This document shows positions 63,093 through 64,000 of a DNA stretch of 64,000 nt, piece after piece; within the stretch, counting starts at the first letter, position 1, and every line of letters starts with the position of its first letter. The position numbers were made by a program, and so were the translations under genes. Under the pieces are notes generated by a model, which was not told the origin of the DNA, made no database searches, and worked only from the letters and a program-made list of their open reading frames with translations. The DNA is taken from the NCBI GenBank assembly GCA_022706085.1, contig JAKJDF010000004.1, positions 204,403 through 268,402 of the forward strand, given 5' to 3'. This DNA comes from Candidatus Latescibacterota bacterium. Its GTDB lineage: Bacteria > Latescibacterota > MWCZ01.

Positions 63093-63749
63093 CTACAGAT
63101 CAGATCCGACTGCCGCTGTTTCGTCCTCATCCTGTTTCCAGAGAGCACATGCAAGATCGCCGAGGTCCTCCTGCAGACGCAAGCGCCCCCGGTTAATCCT
63201 TGATTTCACAGTGCCCAATGGCACACCCACAATCGTGGAGATTTCGTCGTAATCCAACCCTTCAACGTCGCGTAGGATGATCGCTTCGCGGTAGTGATCG
63301 GGAAGCCGGGCGATGGCATCCTCGATCTTCGCTTCCGCCAGCAGCGTTTCGGCGTCGCCGTCGGGATTGCTGGCAACGTCGGGTAGCTCAAACGTATTGC
63401 CGTGCTCATCCTTTGAGCCGAGGGACAGGAATCGCCACCTTTTTCGGCGTCGAAGTTCGCTTTTTGCCAGGTTACCCGCGATCGTGTAGATCCACGTCGA
63501 GAACTTCGCCACCGCCTGGAACGTATCACGGTTTCGGTATGCGCGGAGGAAGGTTTCCTGGACGATGTCTTCGGCCGTCTCCTGGTCACCAACGAAACGC
63601 ACGACGAAGTTGAAAAGGCGGTCTTTGTACCGATTGACGATTACTTCAAAGGCGTTTACGCTACCGTCGAGGGATTGTGCGAGCAGTTCTTCGTCAGTCA
63701 CCATTTCGCTTTGCCCTGCAAACTGCTCCACGAAAAGCAACTCGCTCAT
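63093..63749 (-). CDS. ECF-family RNA polymerase sigma factor
   Basis: The 218-residue sigma factor has region 2 in FNFVVRFVGDQETAEDIVQETFLRAYRNRDTF and region 4 in PDHYREAIILRDVEGLDYDEISTIVGVPLGTVKSRINRGR. A loop of about 25 residues joins them. No long C-terminal domain is present. ATG 63749 has GAGGGG seven bases upstream; ATG 63704 is an alternative after a short acidic start. It is followed by its ZAS anti-sigma factor and a PDZ protein. Confidence 0.93.
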   Translation of the reverse strand: MSELLFVEQFAGQSEMVTDEELLAQSLDGSVNAFEVIVNRYKDRLFNFVVRFVGDQETAEDIVQETFLRAYRNRDTFQAVAKFSTWIYTIAGNLAKSELRRRKRWRFLSLGSKDEHGNTFELPDVASNPDGDAETLLAEAKIEDAIARLPDHYREAIILRDVEGLDYDEISTIVGVPLGTVKSRINRGRLRLQEDLGDLACALWKQDEDETAAVGSDL

Positions 63750-64000
63750 GCACGGACCCCTCGCTCTGGTTCGGAGAACGCTGCCAACGAATAGTAGGAC
63801 GTGCAAGGGGCATATCGGTTCCCGAGTTCTCGCGGACCTGGTAAAGGAGCAACCTTCGGCTCGGGGTCGCCCATATAAGTATACGACGAAGGCGCGTGTT
63901 CGGCGGACGCGAAACGCTTCGTCCTTTTGCTCGCGGGCGCTGCCGCCGAGGGGACCGGAAAAGCTCGGTCCGCTGTTGGTCGGCCTCTGAAACGGGTGTA
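63750..64000. other. Upstream region of the sigma-factor gene, window end
   Basis: The final 251 bases contain no supported gene. TATACT on the minus strand near 63880 could be a -10 element, but no good -35 was found. An autoregulatory ECF promoter may lie here. Confidence 0.35.

Noticed and set aside
1-64000. CRISPR array, complete prophage or insertion sequence
   Set aside because: I saw no regularly spaced repeats, phage gene order, transposase or paired element ends. The 4-TM holin-like gene is a common chromosomal family and is not enough to call a prophage.

Overview
The window looks like a compact chromosomal segment from a diderm bacterium of an uncultured or little-studied lineage. 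The phylum cannot be fixed from sequence alone. Outer-membrane barrel and lipoprotein genes imply a double membrane. The mix of URO-D paralogues, glycoside hydrolases, an orphan microcompartment shell, a PorV-like barrel, and a TrpB2-type tryptophan synthase recalls Armatimonadota, Hydrogenedentota, Sumerlaeota or PVC/FCB-type genomes; this is inference. G+C is moderately high, genes are tightly packed with many ATGA overlaps, GTG and TTG starts are common, and I saw no insertion sequence, phage module, rRNA or CRISPR array. It therefore reads as core plus metabolic genome, not a mobile island.

Left part (1-14.8 kb): mostly minus-strand genes: nth (cut by the window edge), a 4-TM holin-like protein, a ceramidase-like protein, NikR, an M24-fold protein, a PL22-like propeller and a GNAT. 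A plus-strand set follows (nitrilase-family hydrolase, MFS transporter, RibD-like reductase), then a minus-strand run: a barrel/transglutaminase/TPR fusion, a GDPD, TatA, a TrmH/SpoU methyltransferase and a TPR protein. Divergent from the last gene is a LexA that keeps its DNA-binding domain but lacks residues needed for self-cleavage.

Middle (15.8-38 kb): galU - homocysteine methyltransferase-like - larA; gdhA; a divergent isochorismatase-like/URO-D pair around a perfect 9+9 bp inverted repeat; a large probable alpha/alpha-toroid enzyme; rnhA - pabBC fusion - cyclase; GNAT; a second URO-D; nadA - double GDPD - CorC; D-Ala-D-Ala ligase; and a 1141-residue hybrid histidine kinase with its own receiver and HPt domains. 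A plus-strand terminator between ddl and the kinase has no assigned transcript.

Tryptophan region (38.9-45.4 kb): a sigma70-type promoter, a 25-codon leader peptide containing Trp-Tyr-Trp, mutually exclusive 1:2, 2:3 and 3:4 RNA stems and a U-tract form a complete attenuator ahead of trpE-trpG-HAD phosphatase-trpD-trpC-trpB2. No trpA or trpF is present in the window.

Right part (45.5-64 kb): MFS transporter, photolyase, GH95 fucosidase-like enzyme, a TIM-barrel glycosidase-like protein, tRNA-Leu(CAA) with promoter and terminator, a membrane-microdomain cluster (NfeD protease, short NfeD, FloA and a proline-rich anchored protein), metG, a WD40 protein and a Gfo/Idh/MocA protein. Two BMC-domain shell genes form an isolated transcription unit. 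Last come an ECF sigma factor, its zinc anti-sigma factor and a PDZ protein resembling HtrA but lacking the catalytic His and Asp.
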